A stretch of DNA of 64,000 nt from Basidiobolus meristosporus CBS 931.73 (taxonomy: Eukaryota > Basidiobolomycota > Basidiobolomycetes > Basidiobolales > Basidiobolaceae). Under the pieces are notes generated by a model that was not told where the DNA came from, did not search any database, and worked only from the letters and a program-made list of their open reading frames with translations. Below are positions 63,901 to 64,000 of this stretch, in pieces (the first letter of the stretch is position 1; the number at the start of each line of letters is the position of its first letter). The stretch spans positions 1 through 64,000 of the forward strand of contig MCFE01000064.1 of the NCBI GenBank assembly GCA_002104905.1, in the 5' to 3' direction. A program made the translations under genes and the position numbers.

Positions 63901-64000
63901 GATTCTTTATTTGCACTCGTATTCGGGATACTTTTGGCTCTCTGTATGTGATCTTATATCCCAACAACTCTCATCACGGGACCTTGGCCCCTTCGAATCT
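63901..64000 (+). pseudogene. Decayed paralogue after C3, cut by the window end
   Basis: The translation TRIRDTFGSLYVILYPNNSH followed by HGTLAP matches residues ~50-75 of the family (IPAHVLS; LDVKLYPGKSHHGAL). No signal peptide is recognisable upstream. The array evidently continues beyond the window. Confidence 0.65.

Overview
The window looks like nuclear DNA of a basidiomycete fungus, most likely a rust (Pucciniales). The reasons are compact genes with many 50-90 nt GT-AG introns, a WOPR-family regulator, fungal-type Pom1, Ima1 and Rvs167 homologues, abundant LTR retrotransposons, and a tandem array of short secreted cysteine proteins of the kind rusts carry as effector candidates. The organism is inferred from gene content; no species-specific sequence was recognised.

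Layout. 0.8-2.2 kb: two small secreted proteins sharing a PCx6CYQ motif, then a tRNA-Leu(CAG) on the minus strand. 2.7-3.6 kb: two copies of a TGTTAC...GTAACA repeat, the second split by a nested 238-bp LTR-like insert. 3.6-14.7 kb: gene-poor DNA with a solo Ty3/gypsy LTR (TSD GTACC) and a full chromovirus-type Ty3/gypsy element (TSD GATCC, one open 1494-codon polyprotein, almost identical LTRs). 15.9-16.8 kb: a single-exon WOPR transcription factor on the minus strand. 19.9-27.6 kb: a nest of 349-bp Ty1/copia LTRs holding a full copia element (TSD AATAA) broken by three in-frame stops. 29.0-44.7 kb is the conserved housekeeping block: SDH3, a 72-codon ORF, a Pom1-like DYRK kinase, GDP-mannose pyrophosphorylase, a G-alpha subunit, an Ima1-like inner nuclear membrane protein, an unrecognised two-exon 137-aa gene, and an Rvs167-like BAR-SH3 protein. 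Exon structures for these were built by hand and every reading-frame phase closes.

47.2-64.0 kb is the most unusual part: at least nine intact, intronless paralogues of a 139-aa secreted protein with four cysteines at fixed positions (24, 40, 117, 137). They fall into five subtypes, in order A-B-C-D-A-E-(E/D remnant)-B-C-E-C. Each gene has TATAAAAG (TATAAAG in subtype A) at a spacing from the ATG that is fixed within its subtype. The array also holds several decayed paralogues, a recurrent decayed second ORF upstream of the B, D and E genes, a duplicated block of about 2.27 kb and another of 603 bp. This looks like a young, actively duplicating and recombining family of secreted proteins of unknown function.

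No CRISPR, rRNA or prokaryotic features were seen. Functions in the housekeeping block are assigned from domain motifs. The functions of the secreted proteins are not known from sequence.
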